Source: Methylomonas fluvii (lineage in GTDB: Bacteria; Pseudomonadota; Gammaproteobacteria; Methylococcales; Methylomonadaceae). Taken from it: 64,000 nt of DNA. The stretch covers positions 1,488,001 through 1,552,000 of the forward strand of contig NZ_JACXST010000002.1 in assembly GCF_014850975.1 (NCBI RefSeq), given 5' to 3'. Position numbers and translations under genes: made by a program. Under the pieces are notes generated by a model. It ran no database searches. It worked only from the letters and a program-made list of their open reading frames with translations, and was not told the DNA's origin. Shown here piece after piece: positions 9,029 through 16,827 of the stretch. Numbering within the stretch: the stretch's first letter is position 1; each line of letters starts with the position of its first letter.

Positions 9029-10420
9029 TCAAATGAAGTTGATGTGTTCCGGCGGATTTTTCAAATCCCACAAAAACTTGTTCACGTAGTCCTGCCGGCA
9101 GCCGATCGCACAGTCTTTATGCACATCCACCGACTCGGCCACGTCTTTATGTACCTGCCAATAGCGTTCACTGGTGGCGACCAAATCGTAAAAAGAGTCG
9201 GTATGCAAATCGCCTATGTAAAAGCGCTCTTTGTTAAAGAACGGTCCGCAAGGATAGATTTTGCCGTTGCCGGAAATTTGCAGCAGAAAAGGCGTACCGA
9301 AACACTGGTCGTATTTTCTGTAACCGTCTTTGTATAGATTGGTTTCGCCGGCGGCGTTGATCTTGTTCCACTTGGCCTGGACCACATAGTTTTCATTGCT
9401 CAGCGCCTCGGCCTGTTTCAAGACGTCGCCGATTTTCAGATAGGCATCGTAGTCAATGCCGATTTCCTTGTATTCGGAATCCGAGCAATGCTTGATCACG
9501 AAATAATCTACACCCAATTCAGCACCTAACTGGGCTTCGGCCAACACTTCGTCGAAGCATTCCGGGATCAACACCATCTGCAAACCCAGTGTGCATTTGT
9601 AGTTGTTCTCCTTTTTGATTTTCACCAGTTCGCGGATCTTGTCGATCAACAAGTGAAAATTGACTTCCTTGGATTGATGTACTCGTCTGAAGCCTTCGGG
9701 AGTGCCGGCGGATAGATTGAAGCGGATGTAGCTCATGTTTTTCAGCAAATCATGGGCACGATCCATATCCAGCAATAAACCGTTGGTGGCCATTGCGGTA
9801 TCGATGCCTAATTCGCCAGCCAAAACGGTGGCGTCGTACAGTGTCGGGTTGAGCGTCGGTTCGCCATCGCCGATAAAGCCCAAGGAACGCACGCCCAATT
9901 TGCCGCAGTCGCGGACAAAGTTCAGCAACGCATCCCGGCCTATCATGGTGCCCTTGGTCATGTTCTGTACCACCGCGTAGCAATACAGGCAGGCTGTATT
10001 GCAAAACTTGGTCAGCCCCATATCGATATGCACCGGCGCAAAGCGCTGGCCATTTTGCCAAGCCTGCACCCTATCCAAATGGTGCATCATTTTGTGCCCG
10101 TCGAAACGGAAGCGTTCGCGCTGGGTGCGAAAACTCGGGCCGGTGAACTGATTCGGCACGTTTTGTTCCTGCTCACTGCCCGCATCCAGACGAATAATAC
10201 CTTCCTGGTCATCATGCGAAATACTCTGCAATTTCTGTCCGGGCAATTTAGCCAACTGGCTGGTGTCGATTACCTGATAGTCAGTTGATAACGCGCTGCG
10301 ATCCACGATGTTGTTGGACGTGCGCAGTTTATGTCCGGGTTGGCTGAACATGGGCACGTTGTCGGGTATATCGGTTACGGCGCTGTTGCCGAAGCGATTG
10401 GTTTGTTCAATTTTAGACAT
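9029..10420 (-). CDS. Radical SAM/SPASM-type protein (paralogue of 15597-16697)
   Basis: 463 residues. The SAM-cluster motif CNTACLYC places the three ligands at Cys140, Cys144 and Cys147, followed by the GDGEP motif that contacts SAM. The C-terminal region has further cysteines (CFGTPF, YPCGPFF, CAIGCR) typical of SPASM or twitch auxiliary clusters. About 105 N-terminal residues precede the part shared with the 366-residue radical SAM protein at the other end of the locus. Both share DxHK, RVxxW, KLGVxS and GxGEP blocks and both end in HINFI. SPASM enzymes modify peptides, sugars or cofactors; the substrate here is unknown. It ends 14 bases before the giant glycosyltransferase and follows the E1 beta gene after a 23-base gap. 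Confidence 0.82.
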   Translation of the reverse strand: MSKIEQTNRFGNSAVTDIPDNVPMFSQPGHKLRTSNNIVDRSALSTDYQVIDTSQLAKLPGQKLQSISHDDQEGIIRLDAGSEQEQNVPNQFTGPSFRTQRERFRFDGHKMMHHLDRVQAWQNGQRFAPVHIDMGLTKFCNTACLYCYAVVQNMTKGTMIGRDALLNFVRDCGKLGVRSLGFIGDGEPTLNPTLYDATVLAGELGIDTAMATNGLLLDMDRAHDLLKNMSYIRFNLSAGTPEGFRRVHQSKEVNFHLLIDKIRELVKIKKENNYKCTLGLQMVLIPECFDEVLAEAQLGAELGVDYFVIKHCSDSEYKEIGIDYDAYLKIGDVLKQAEALSNENYVVQAKWNKINAAGETNLYKDGYRKYDQCFGTPFLLQISGNGKIYPCGPFFNKERFYIGDLHTDSFYDLVATSERYWQVHKDVAESVDVHKDCAIGCRQDYVNKFLWDLKNPPEHINFI

Positions 10421-10443
10421 GGTCTGATGCTCTTTGTTATTCG

Positions 10444-11517
10444 TTAAAACGGGCCGACAAAACTGCGGTCGGGCTGATCTTTAGGCAAATCGGACTGCAA
10501 AGCCCCGATTACCGCTTCTGTTAATTCCGATCTGTCCAACATGTCCAGCACTGCGGAGACGATCTGTTCGGCTCCCGGATAATAGTGGTTGGCGACAAAA
10601 TGCGAGGTCGGTACCGGATGGTTGGGATACGCAATCAAGCGCGGCGCTTGTTGCAAACAATGCCCATGGGCCAACACCAGCTTGGATAGCAACTGATGAC
10701 CGATTGACGCCATTTCCGGCGCGCAATCCGCTATGACCAAATTACCGCCGGTTTTAGCCAACGAGGCCGCAACCCTCTGCACATCCAACGAGCTGACGCA
10801 ACGCATATCCAATACTTCGACGTCAATGCCGTGCTCGGCCAGTGTGGTCGCTGTCTTCAAAGCTTCAATACTCATATGCGAGAACGCCGCCAGCGTCACA
10901 TCCCGACCTTCGCGCAGCAGCGCTGCACCGTCCAAGCCAGCCGACGGCGTCTGTTTATCCACCTCGCCCATGATGTGATGCAGCCAGCGGTGCTCGATAA
11001 ACAGCACCGGATTGTTATCGGCAATCGCCGCCGACATGAAATGGTAGGCATCGCCAGCCGTGGTCGGCATTACTACCTTTAAACCCGGCACTTGCGCAAA
11101 CATGCCTTGCAAACTTTGCGAATGCTGCGGCCCCTGCCCCCAACCGCGGCCGATGATGACACGGATCACCAAGGGTACTTTTTGTTGGCCATCGAACATG
11201 TAATGCCACTTGGCGGCGTTATTGACTAGTTGATCAACCGACAGCAAAGCAAAATCGATACGCTGATGTACCAGCACCGGCCGCATGCCGGCCAAAGCCG
11301 CGCCGATACAAATACCAGTCATGCCGTTTTCCGCCAAAGGCATGTCCAACACCCGCTCGGCGCCGTACTTCTCGCGCAAACCCTGAGTTGTGGCAAAGAT
11401 GGTCTTCGGGTCCGGCACGCCTTCGCCGATTAATAGCATTTCCGGATATTTGGCCAAAGCATCATCCAAAGCCTCGCGGATTGCCTCACCATAAGTCATC
11501 ATCTCTACTTCATGCAT
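10444..11517 (-). CDS. 2-oxo acid dehydrogenase E1 component, beta subunit (thiamine-diphosphate)
   Basis: 357 residues, with the transketolase-like pyrimidine-binding domain first and the transketolase C-terminal domain second. The glutamate expected to activate thiamine diphosphate is in MPLAENGMTG. Family members pair with an alpha subunit to decarboxylate a 2-oxo acid and normally hand the acyl group to a lipoyl E2. No E2 or E3 gene is near, and both flanks are carbohydrate genes, so this pair probably does not serve pyruvate or branched-chain oxidation (inference). The start ATG at 11515-11517 overlaps the alpha gene by eight bases. It may act as a decarboxylase or an acyloin-forming or ketol-transfer enzyme on a sugar precursor. 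Confidence 0.86.
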   Translation of the reverse strand: MHEVEMMTYGEAIREALDDALAKYPEMLLIGEGVPDPKTIFATTQGLREKYGAERVLDMPLAENGMTGICIGAALAGMRPVLVHQRIDFALLSVDQLVNNAAKWHYMFDGQQKVPLVIRVIIGRGWGQGPQHSQSLQGMFAQVPGLKVVMPTTAGDAYHFMSAAIADNNPVLFIEHRWLHHIMGEVDKQTPSAGLDGAALLREGRDVTLAAFSHMSIEALKTATTLAEHGIDVEVLDMRCVSSLDVQRVAASLAKTGGNLVIADCAPEMASIGHQLLSKLVLAHGHCLQQAPRLIAYPNHPVPTSHFVANHYYPGAEQIVSAVLDMLDRSELTEAVIGALQSDLPKDQPDRSFVGPF

Positions 11518-12505
11518 ACAGATGTTGCCTCATGCTATCGACAGTCGGACGTGTGCCTTGCAAAGCCCAGGTAAAGGCTTGTTCAATTTCCTCGGCCAAG
11601 CGGGTTTCCATTTGTGTTAGTTCGGCATCATCGCTCAACTGCGCTTCAAGCAAGGTCTGCCGGGTTTGCAATAGCGGGCAGCGCAATTTCCACTCAGCCA
11701 ATTCACCGGGGCTGCGATAGCCCAAATCGTCGTCTTCGTTCGGCCCGCAATGCTCCGGCCAGCGATGCGTGTGCAACTCCAAAAACTGCGGCCCCAAGCC
11801 ATTTCGGGCGTTGTTAACGGCGGCTTGCGCCAAGCTATACACTTCATCAACTCGATTACCGTCGCCGCTAATGGCGTGTAAGCCGTGGGCAGCGGCTATT
11901 TTATAAATATCGCGTTTGGGTTGGCGTTCGGCCAACGGCGTCATCACCGAGTATTGGTTGTTCTCGCAGATAAACAGCAACGGCAATTGTTTCAGCACCG
12001 CAAAATTCATCGTTTCGTGCATCACACCTTCTTCAAAGCAGCCATCGCCAAAGAAAATCACCACGACACTGGCACATCCCTGTGCGGCGCCGGATTTTTT
12101 CATCTGCTCGGCCCAGGCATAACCGGCAGCCAAAGGCACGGTGCCGCCGACGATAGGGGTGGAGGCAATAAAACCGGCAGCTAGATCGGTCAGATGCATG
12201 GAGCCGCCCCGACCACCGCAGCAGCCTTCGGCAAAACCGTACAACTCCGCCAACAGGCGTGGCAAATCACCGCCTTTAGCCAAATAATGGCCATGGCCGC
12301 GATGATTGCTGAACACCTTGTCTTGATTCGTCAAATGTGCACAAACACCGACTGCAATGGCTTCCTCGCCGATGCAAAGGTGAGTGGGGCAACGCATTTG
12401 CTGTTCGGCATAGCGACGGGCGATTGCCTCTTCGGCGCGGCGAATACGCAGCATCTGATAATACAGCTGCTTCAAATCTGCAGATGCAGGACTGATGACG
12501 GTCAT
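11510..12505 (-). CDS. 2-oxo acid dehydrogenase E1 component, alpha subunit (thiamine-diphosphate)
   Basis: 331 residues, typical length for a Pdh/Acetoin-type E1 alpha. It has the thiamine-diphosphate motif beginning GDGCFEEG and ending at the N of CENNQYS, and the conserved HRGHGHYLAKG and GGRGGSMH segments. It forms an alpha2-beta2 enzyme with the gene directly downstream; the two reading frames overlap by eight bases, and the upstream kinase fusion overlaps this gene by four bases, so all three are translationally coupled. The region that usually carries phosphorylation loops in mitochondrial E1 is not notable. The substrate is unknown; context points to carbohydrate metabolism rather than central carbon flow. 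Confidence 0.86.
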   Translation of the reverse strand: MTVISPASADLKQLYYQMLRIRRAEEAIARRYAEQQMRCPTHLCIGEEAIAVGVCAHLTNQDKVFSNHRGHGHYLAKGGDLPRLLAELYGFAEGCCGGRGGSMHLTDLAAGFIASTPIVGGTVPLAAGYAWAEQMKKSGAAQGCASVVVIFFGDGCFEEGVMHETMNFAVLKQLPLLFICENNQYSVMTPLAERQPKRDIYKIAAAHGLHAISGDGNRVDEVYSLAQAAVNNARNGLGPQFLELHTHRWPEHCGPNEDDDLGYRSPGELAEWKLRCPLLQTRQTLLEAQLSDDAELTQMETRLAEEIEQAFTWALQGTRPTVDSMRQHLYA

Positions 12506-14022
12506 TTCAACAAGGTGGTAATGTATTTAAATAAGGCCACTGCCCGCACCGGCTCGCGGTTACAGACAATCTGTACATCCAGCGCGGCAGCAGCGCTACC
12601 GGCGAACAAGGCTTGCTCCGGCGACAACCCGCCACCCAAGCACAAACCAGCCACTGACAGGAAGGCGTCGCCGGCACCGATGCGATCCACCACTTTGGAA
12701 GACAAAGCGGGAATCTTGTAAGCCGTTTTGGTTTGGTCCAGCATCAACGCGCCTTTCGTACCGCGGGTGATGGCGATGTGCTGGGCGCTTAACTTGTCGG
12801 CCAACTGGCCGGCTAACTCCTCTATGGCAGCACCTCTATCGTGGCTCGCCAACCGTAATTCCGGTTCGTTCAACGACAAAAAATCCGCGTTCGGATACCG
12901 CGTGATCAAGTGGTACCCTCGATTGCCGCTGTTAACTTGCGCATTCACCGCCAGATATTTAGCGCCTTTGGACAAGGCCGCAACCATTTGATTGGAGATA
13001 AAGCCGTTACCGAAATCCGGCACGATCACCACATCGTAATCGCGTAAATGCTTATCCAGCCAAGCCACGATCTTGCGGTTGGTTTCCTCCGGCAACGGCG
13101 CATCGTTATAAAAATACACTTCAAATAACTTGGCGATGTCGGCATCGACATAGCGTCGTTTCACAATCGTCGGTCTATCCTGGCTAAAGAAAAACACCGG
13201 ATCAATGGCCGGGTTCAGATTAGTCCGAATAAAATCCTCGTGGCTTTTGGTAGCCCCTAGACCGGACAGCAAAGTCACGTTATGAGCAAATTCCGCAACG
13301 TGATTCGCCACCGCGATAGCGCCGCCGGCAAAGCGTTCGTAATCGTTGTATTTCACTGAAAACACATTGCCTTTGCCGGTCTGGCCCAAGGGAGAGGTGT
13401 AATGGTATTCGTCGACTATCGCTTCGCCCACCACCAACACATTCAAACCGCTCAAGCCTTTGAGTTTGCCGATAATCTCATTGGCACCGACTGTGTCCTT
13501 GAATTGATCGAGATACGCGGATATTTCCGGAGAGAACACCTCAAAATACTCGTTCAATAAGCGCGTGGAGCTGGACGTCAATTCGTCGGTAAAGTAAATC
13601 TTGCCGCCATGCCGTTCCACTGCGTCTTTTTCATGCTGAATATTGCCGGTCAGATCGTCGCTGGTGCTTTTGTAATCGCTGCCCTTTACATACAAATCCG
13701 GCTTGACCTGATCGAGTACTTCCACCGCGGTAATCGCATGATTGATTGCCACGCTATCGACGCAAGCCAACGCCGCGATGTTTTCGGCGCGCAAATATTG
13801 ATTAAACACCGGCCGCCCGGGGCCCTTGTTGACGTATTCGTCGGCGGTGACACTAACCAACAACGCATCGGCCTGCCGCGCGCCGCTTTGCAAATGACGG
13901 ATATGGCCGATATGCAGTAAATCGAAGGTGCCGTGGCACAAGGCTACGGTTTTACCTTGCGCTTTCAGTTCGGCGGCGCGTTGCGCCAGTTGTTCGATGG
14001 AAACGATTTTTTCCGTAGACAT
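12502..14022 (-). CDS. Nucleotidyltransferase-PfkB kinase fusion, domain order reversed relative to HldE
   Basis: 506 residues. Residues 25-160 or so are a cytidylyltransferase-like domain with HGTFDLLHIGH (30-40), the nucleotide-binding HxGH signature. Residues from about 185 on are a PfkB/ribokinase-type sugar kinase ending with the anion-hole motif GAGD (449-452). In the E. coli heptose enzyme HldE the kinase comes first, so this is the opposite order. With the SIS isomerase next door it suggests phosphorylation and nucleotide activation of a heptose-like sugar (inference). No GmhB-type phosphatase, needed between those two steps in the ADP-heptose route, is present in the window. It is translationally coupled to E1 alpha by a four-base overlap. 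Confidence 0.85.
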   Translation of the reverse strand: MSTEKIVSIEQLAQRAAELKAQGKTVALCHGTFDLLHIGHIRHLQSGARQADALLVSVTADEYVNKGPGRPVFNQYLRAENIAALACVDSVAINHAITAVEVLDQVKPDLYVKGSDYKSTSDDLTGNIQHEKDAVERHGGKIYFTDELTSSSTRLLNEYFEVFSPEISAYLDQFKDTVGANEIIGKLKGLSGLNVLVVGEAIVDEYHYTSPLGQTGKGNVFSVKYNDYERFAGGAIAVANHVAEFAHNVTLLSGLGATKSHEDFIRTNLNPAIDPVFFFSQDRPTIVKRRYVDADIAKLFEVYFYNDAPLPEETNRKIVAWLDKHLRDYDVVIVPDFGNGFISNQMVAALSKGAKYLAVNAQVNSGNRGYHLITRYPNADFLSLNEPELRLASHDRGAAIEELAGQLADKLSAQHIAITRGTKGALMLDQTKTAYKIPALSSKVVDRIGAGDAFLSVAGLCLGGGLSPEQALFAGSAAAALDVQIVCNREPVRAVALFKYITTLLK

Positions 14023-14026
14023 GAGC

Positions 14027-14590
14027 TTATTTCCTGAGCAGATGATCGGTAATATGGTGCAACACGAACAGATGCCCCAACTCGACCATGCCGTAATGGC
14101 TGCTATCCAGCCAGCAATTCCAGCGCCCCAATTTACGAAGCGGATTCTCGGCCTTAAACCCGCTGAGTGTCATCACCGGTAAGCCTTTAGCATTGGCGGC
14201 CAATACCGCGTTGACGATGTTCAAAGATTGCCCGGAACTGCTGATCGCGATCAATAAATCATCGGGGTTGGCAAACGCGCTGATTTGTTTGGCAAAAGCC
14301 TGCTCATATCCGAAATCGTTGGTAAAACAGGTCAAGGGCGCAGCTTCGTGCAAGGTTAAGGCGCACAAGCCACCAACATTACGCAAGTCGGTAATCACAT
14401 GACTGGCAATCGCCGCGCTGCCGCCGTTACCCAATACCATGATCTTGGCCTGTTGTTCGCGTACCCTGGCAAACTCGGCAAGCAATTGCTGAATCACCGA
14501 TTCGCCGTCCAGGGTTTGGCCCTGCGCGTCGGTAAATACGCTGTGGCTCAATAATGTCGCAAAATCCGCTGCCGCTTGTCCGATAGCCAT
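14027..14590 (-). CDS. SIS-domain phosphosugar isomerase, GmhA-like
   Basis: 187 residues from the ATG at 14588-14590, which has a GGGAG ribosome site just upstream. The sugar-isomerase motif GNGGSAA is followed by a histidine (SH) that in GmhA is a zinc ligand, and the SSSGQS motif binds the sugar phosphate. GmhA proteins turn sedoheptulose 7-phosphate into D-glycero-D-manno-heptose 7-phosphate. This fits the kinase-nucleotidyltransferase fusion that lies four bases downstream. The substrate is not proven; other SIS isomerases use hexose phosphates. A longer frame to 14710 exists but would overlap the upstream epimerase by 110 bases, so I reject it. Confidence 0.82.
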   Translation of the reverse strand: MAIGQAAADFATLLSHSVFTDAQGQTLDGESVIQQLLAEFARVREQQAKIMVLGNGGSAAIASHVITDLRNVGGLCALTLHEAAPLTCFTNDFGYEQAFAKQISAFANPDDLLIAISSSGQSLNIVNAVLAANAKGLPVMTLSGFKAENPLRKLGRWNCWLDSSHYGMVELGHLFVLHHITDHLLRK

Positions 14591-14600
14591 TGGCTTCTCC

Positions 14601-15587
14601 CTATTTATCCAGGTACTTAAACCAGCCCGCAGTAGCGTCAGCGATAGAAGCTGAGGTCCACAGTGGCGCATTTTGCCAGTAATCGATATGCGCCAGCATG
14701 TTGGCAACACCTTGCTCGAAACTCACCTGGGGCTGCCAACCGAGCTTTGCCTTGATTTTACCGGTCTCGGCAAAGGTGCAATCAGGCTCGCCGGGGCGTT
14801 TGGGGATGTATTCGATAGGGCCGCCCAACAATCCCACCAGTTGGTTGACGCTGTAGGTGCCGCCGCTACCGACATTCATAATCTCACCGCGCAATTGCGA
14901 TTCCGCAGCAGCGATAAAGGCATTGGCCACATCGGTGACATAGGTAAAGTCGCGGGTCTGCGTGCCGTCGCCGACCACGGTAAACGGTTTGCCGTTAATT
15001 TTTTGCGCCAGAAACACCCCGAACACCGCGCCGTAAGCGCCGGTAGTACGGGCGTGCGGGCCATAGACGTTGAATAAGCGCAGCGACACAGCCGGCAGGC
15101 CATACAACTGCGCCCAATGCATCACCAATTCCTCGCCCAGGTATTTGGTCAAGGCATAGGGATATTGCGGCTGAATCGCAGCCGTTTCCGGTGTGGGAAA
15201 TTGTGCGGGGATGCCGTAGCAGGACGAAGAAGCCGCATAGACAAAACGTTTAATGCCGGCAGCGCGCGCTGCTTCCAATACATTGAATGTGCCGCTGACA
15301 TTGGTTTCGTAATAAGCGCGCGGTTGCTCGATGGACGGCACGATGTCTGCCAGACCGGCCAAATGAAATACCCAGTCGATACCCGCGAATAGTGGCGCGA
15401 TGGTTTGGGCGTCGCGAATATCGGCGTGCTGAAATTCGAAACGCTCTTGTCCCAGCAAATCGGCGATGGTTTCTTTGCGACCGCCAACCAGACTGTCAAT
15501 GACGGTGACTTCATGACCTTGCCGCCATAGCTCGCGGCTCAAATGACTGCCGATGAATCCCGCGCCGCCGGTAACCAATACTTTCAT
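14601..15587 (-). CDS. NAD-dependent nucleotide-sugar epimerase/dehydratase (SDR family)
   Basis: 328 residues, resembling UDP-glucose 4-epimerase-type extended SDRs. The N-terminal GGAGFIG binds NAD. The catalytic triad is seen as the serine run in AASSSCYG and YALTK (YxxxK). Family members act on UDP-, GDP-, dTDP- or ADP-linked sugars in the cytoplasm. Its position between the radical SAM gene (nine-base gap) and the SIS isomerase (ten-base gap) suggests that it acts on the nucleotide sugar made by this locus, in the way HldD follows HldE in the ADP-heptose route, though the overall sequence looks more GalE-like than HldD-like. Confidence 0.85.
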   Translation of the reverse strand: MKVLVTGGAGFIGSHLSRELWRQGHEVTVIDSLVGGRKETIADLLGQERFEFQHADIRDAQTIAPLFAGIDWVFHLAGLADIVPSIEQPRAYYETNVSGTFNVLEAARAAGIKRFVYAASSSCYGIPAQFPTPETAAIQPQYPYALTKYLGEELVMHWAQLYGLPAVSLRLFNVYGPHARTTGAYGAVFGVFLAQKINGKPFTVVGDGTQTRDFTYVTDVANAFIAAAESQLRGEIMNVGSGGTYSVNQLVGLLGGPIEYIPKRPGEPDCTFAETGKIKAKLGWQPQVSFEQGVANMLAHIDYWQNAPLWTSASIADATAGWFKYLDK

Positions 15588-15596
15588 GCGTCTGTC

Positions 15597-16697
15597 CTAG
15601 ATAAAGTTGATATGGGCCGGCTGGTTGGCCGTGAGTTTGTCCAAATATTGATTCACCGATTCCATCCGGCAATTTTTCCGGCATTGGCTGATATCCAATT
15701 CCTGGGTGATGTACTGCCAGTTCTCCCGGCGTTTCTCGCCTTCCCAGATGTCCTGGAAAGACTGCTGATGGATGTTGCCGTAAGCAAACCGTTGATCGGT
15801 CAAATACGCGCTGCACCCGTAGACTTCGCCGTCAGCCATAATGTAGCCCCAAAAATACGGGGTGGCGTGGCAGGTTTTATAGCGTTGGGTTTCCGATTGG
15901 CTGTAGTTTTTCATGGTCTGTTCGCGAAACACCACGTTAAAACCATCGCCGTTGAATTGGGCCAGTTCCTCGGCCATGCCCAGCAGATTGTCGTAACGCA
16001 AGCTTTCGTAGCGGCGGGTTTCGCTAAACAAGTGCTGGGAATAAGGTTTGACCACCAGATAGTCCAAACCAATATCGCGGCAGATACTTGCCAAGGTAGT
16101 TACTTCGTGCTGATTTTCCGGCAACAACAGAATTTGCGCACCCAATGTGCAGGACAATTGCTCGGCTTTCTTATGCTCGACCGCGCGGCGCAGATTGTTG
16201 AGTACTAAATCGAAATCGGACGCTTTGGTTTGATGAATGGCAGCGTAATTTTCGGCGCTGCCGGCATTCAGCGACACCTTGATCCACGATACCAAGGCTA
16301 AGGATTGCTCGACAAAGCGTTGATTCATCAACGTGCCGTTGGTAGTGAAAGACACATCGATACCTGCGTCGTAAGTCCATTTGACGATGTCGTTAATTTC
16401 CTTATGCAACATTGGCTCGCCTTCGCCAGCATACATGATGCTTTTCACGCCAAGCTTGCCCATCTCCGTCAAACGCTCCGCCAAAATTTTGACATCCAGC
16501 CGCTGCGCTTTGTAGCCGATATAGTCCACCGCGCAAAACGTGCAGCGATGATTGCAAGCACCTACCGGCGAGACCTCCATGTAGATGGGGTACACGGCTT
16601 TCGCTTGTTGCCAGTCATGCCTGCCATCCAACCATTGCGCCACCCGCTGCGGGTGATACACCAGTTTATGACTGTCTATGCCGTATTTGTCTGCCAT
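15597..16697 (-). CDS. Radical SAM/SPASM-type protein (paralogue of 9029-10420)
   Basis: 366 residues. CNHRCTFC gives the cluster ligands Cys48, Cys52 and Cys55, and GEGEP follows as the SAM-contact motif. The C-terminal part has CHATPYF, YGCSAY and CRKNC, consistent with one or more auxiliary iron-sulphur clusters (SPASM-like). It shares block after block with the 463-residue protein at 9029-10420, including the HINFI end, but lacks its N-terminal extension. It is the first gene of the tightly packed run; 130 bases separate it from the Hsp70 gene and I could not identify a convincing promoter there. The ribosome site is weak. The substrate is unknown. Confidence 0.82.
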   Translation of the reverse strand: MADKYGIDSHKLVYHPQRVAQWLDGRHDWQQAKAVYPIYMEVSPVGACNHRCTFCAVDYIGYKAQRLDVKILAERLTEMGKLGVKSIMYAGEGEPMLHKEINDIVKWTYDAGIDVSFTTNGTLMNQRFVEQSLALVSWIKVSLNAGSAENYAAIHQTKASDFDLVLNNLRRAVEHKKAEQLSCTLGAQILLLPENQHEVTTLASICRDIGLDYLVVKPYSQHLFSETRRYESLRYDNLLGMAEELAQFNGDGFNVVFREQTMKNYSQSETQRYKTCHATPYFWGYIMADGEVYGCSAYLTDQRFAYGNIHQQSFQDIWEGEKRRENWQYITQELDISQCRKNCRMESVNQYLDKLTANQPAHINFI

Positions 16698-16827
16698 GTT
16701 TTTGTCGTTTAATATGCTTTCAGAGTTAAAAACCGCTACAGAACGGGATAAAGCGATTTCTATGCCAATATACGGTTCAGGTAACCTGCCGCTGTTGATT
16801 GTTATATCGGCATCACAAAGCTTAGCA

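Noticed and set aside
10444..12505. E1 alpha/beta as the housekeeping pyruvate dehydrogenase
   Set aside because: No E2 or E3 nearby and both flanks are carbohydrate genes in overlapping frames; a two-subunit E1 is also unlike the single-chain AceE of most gammaproteobacteria.
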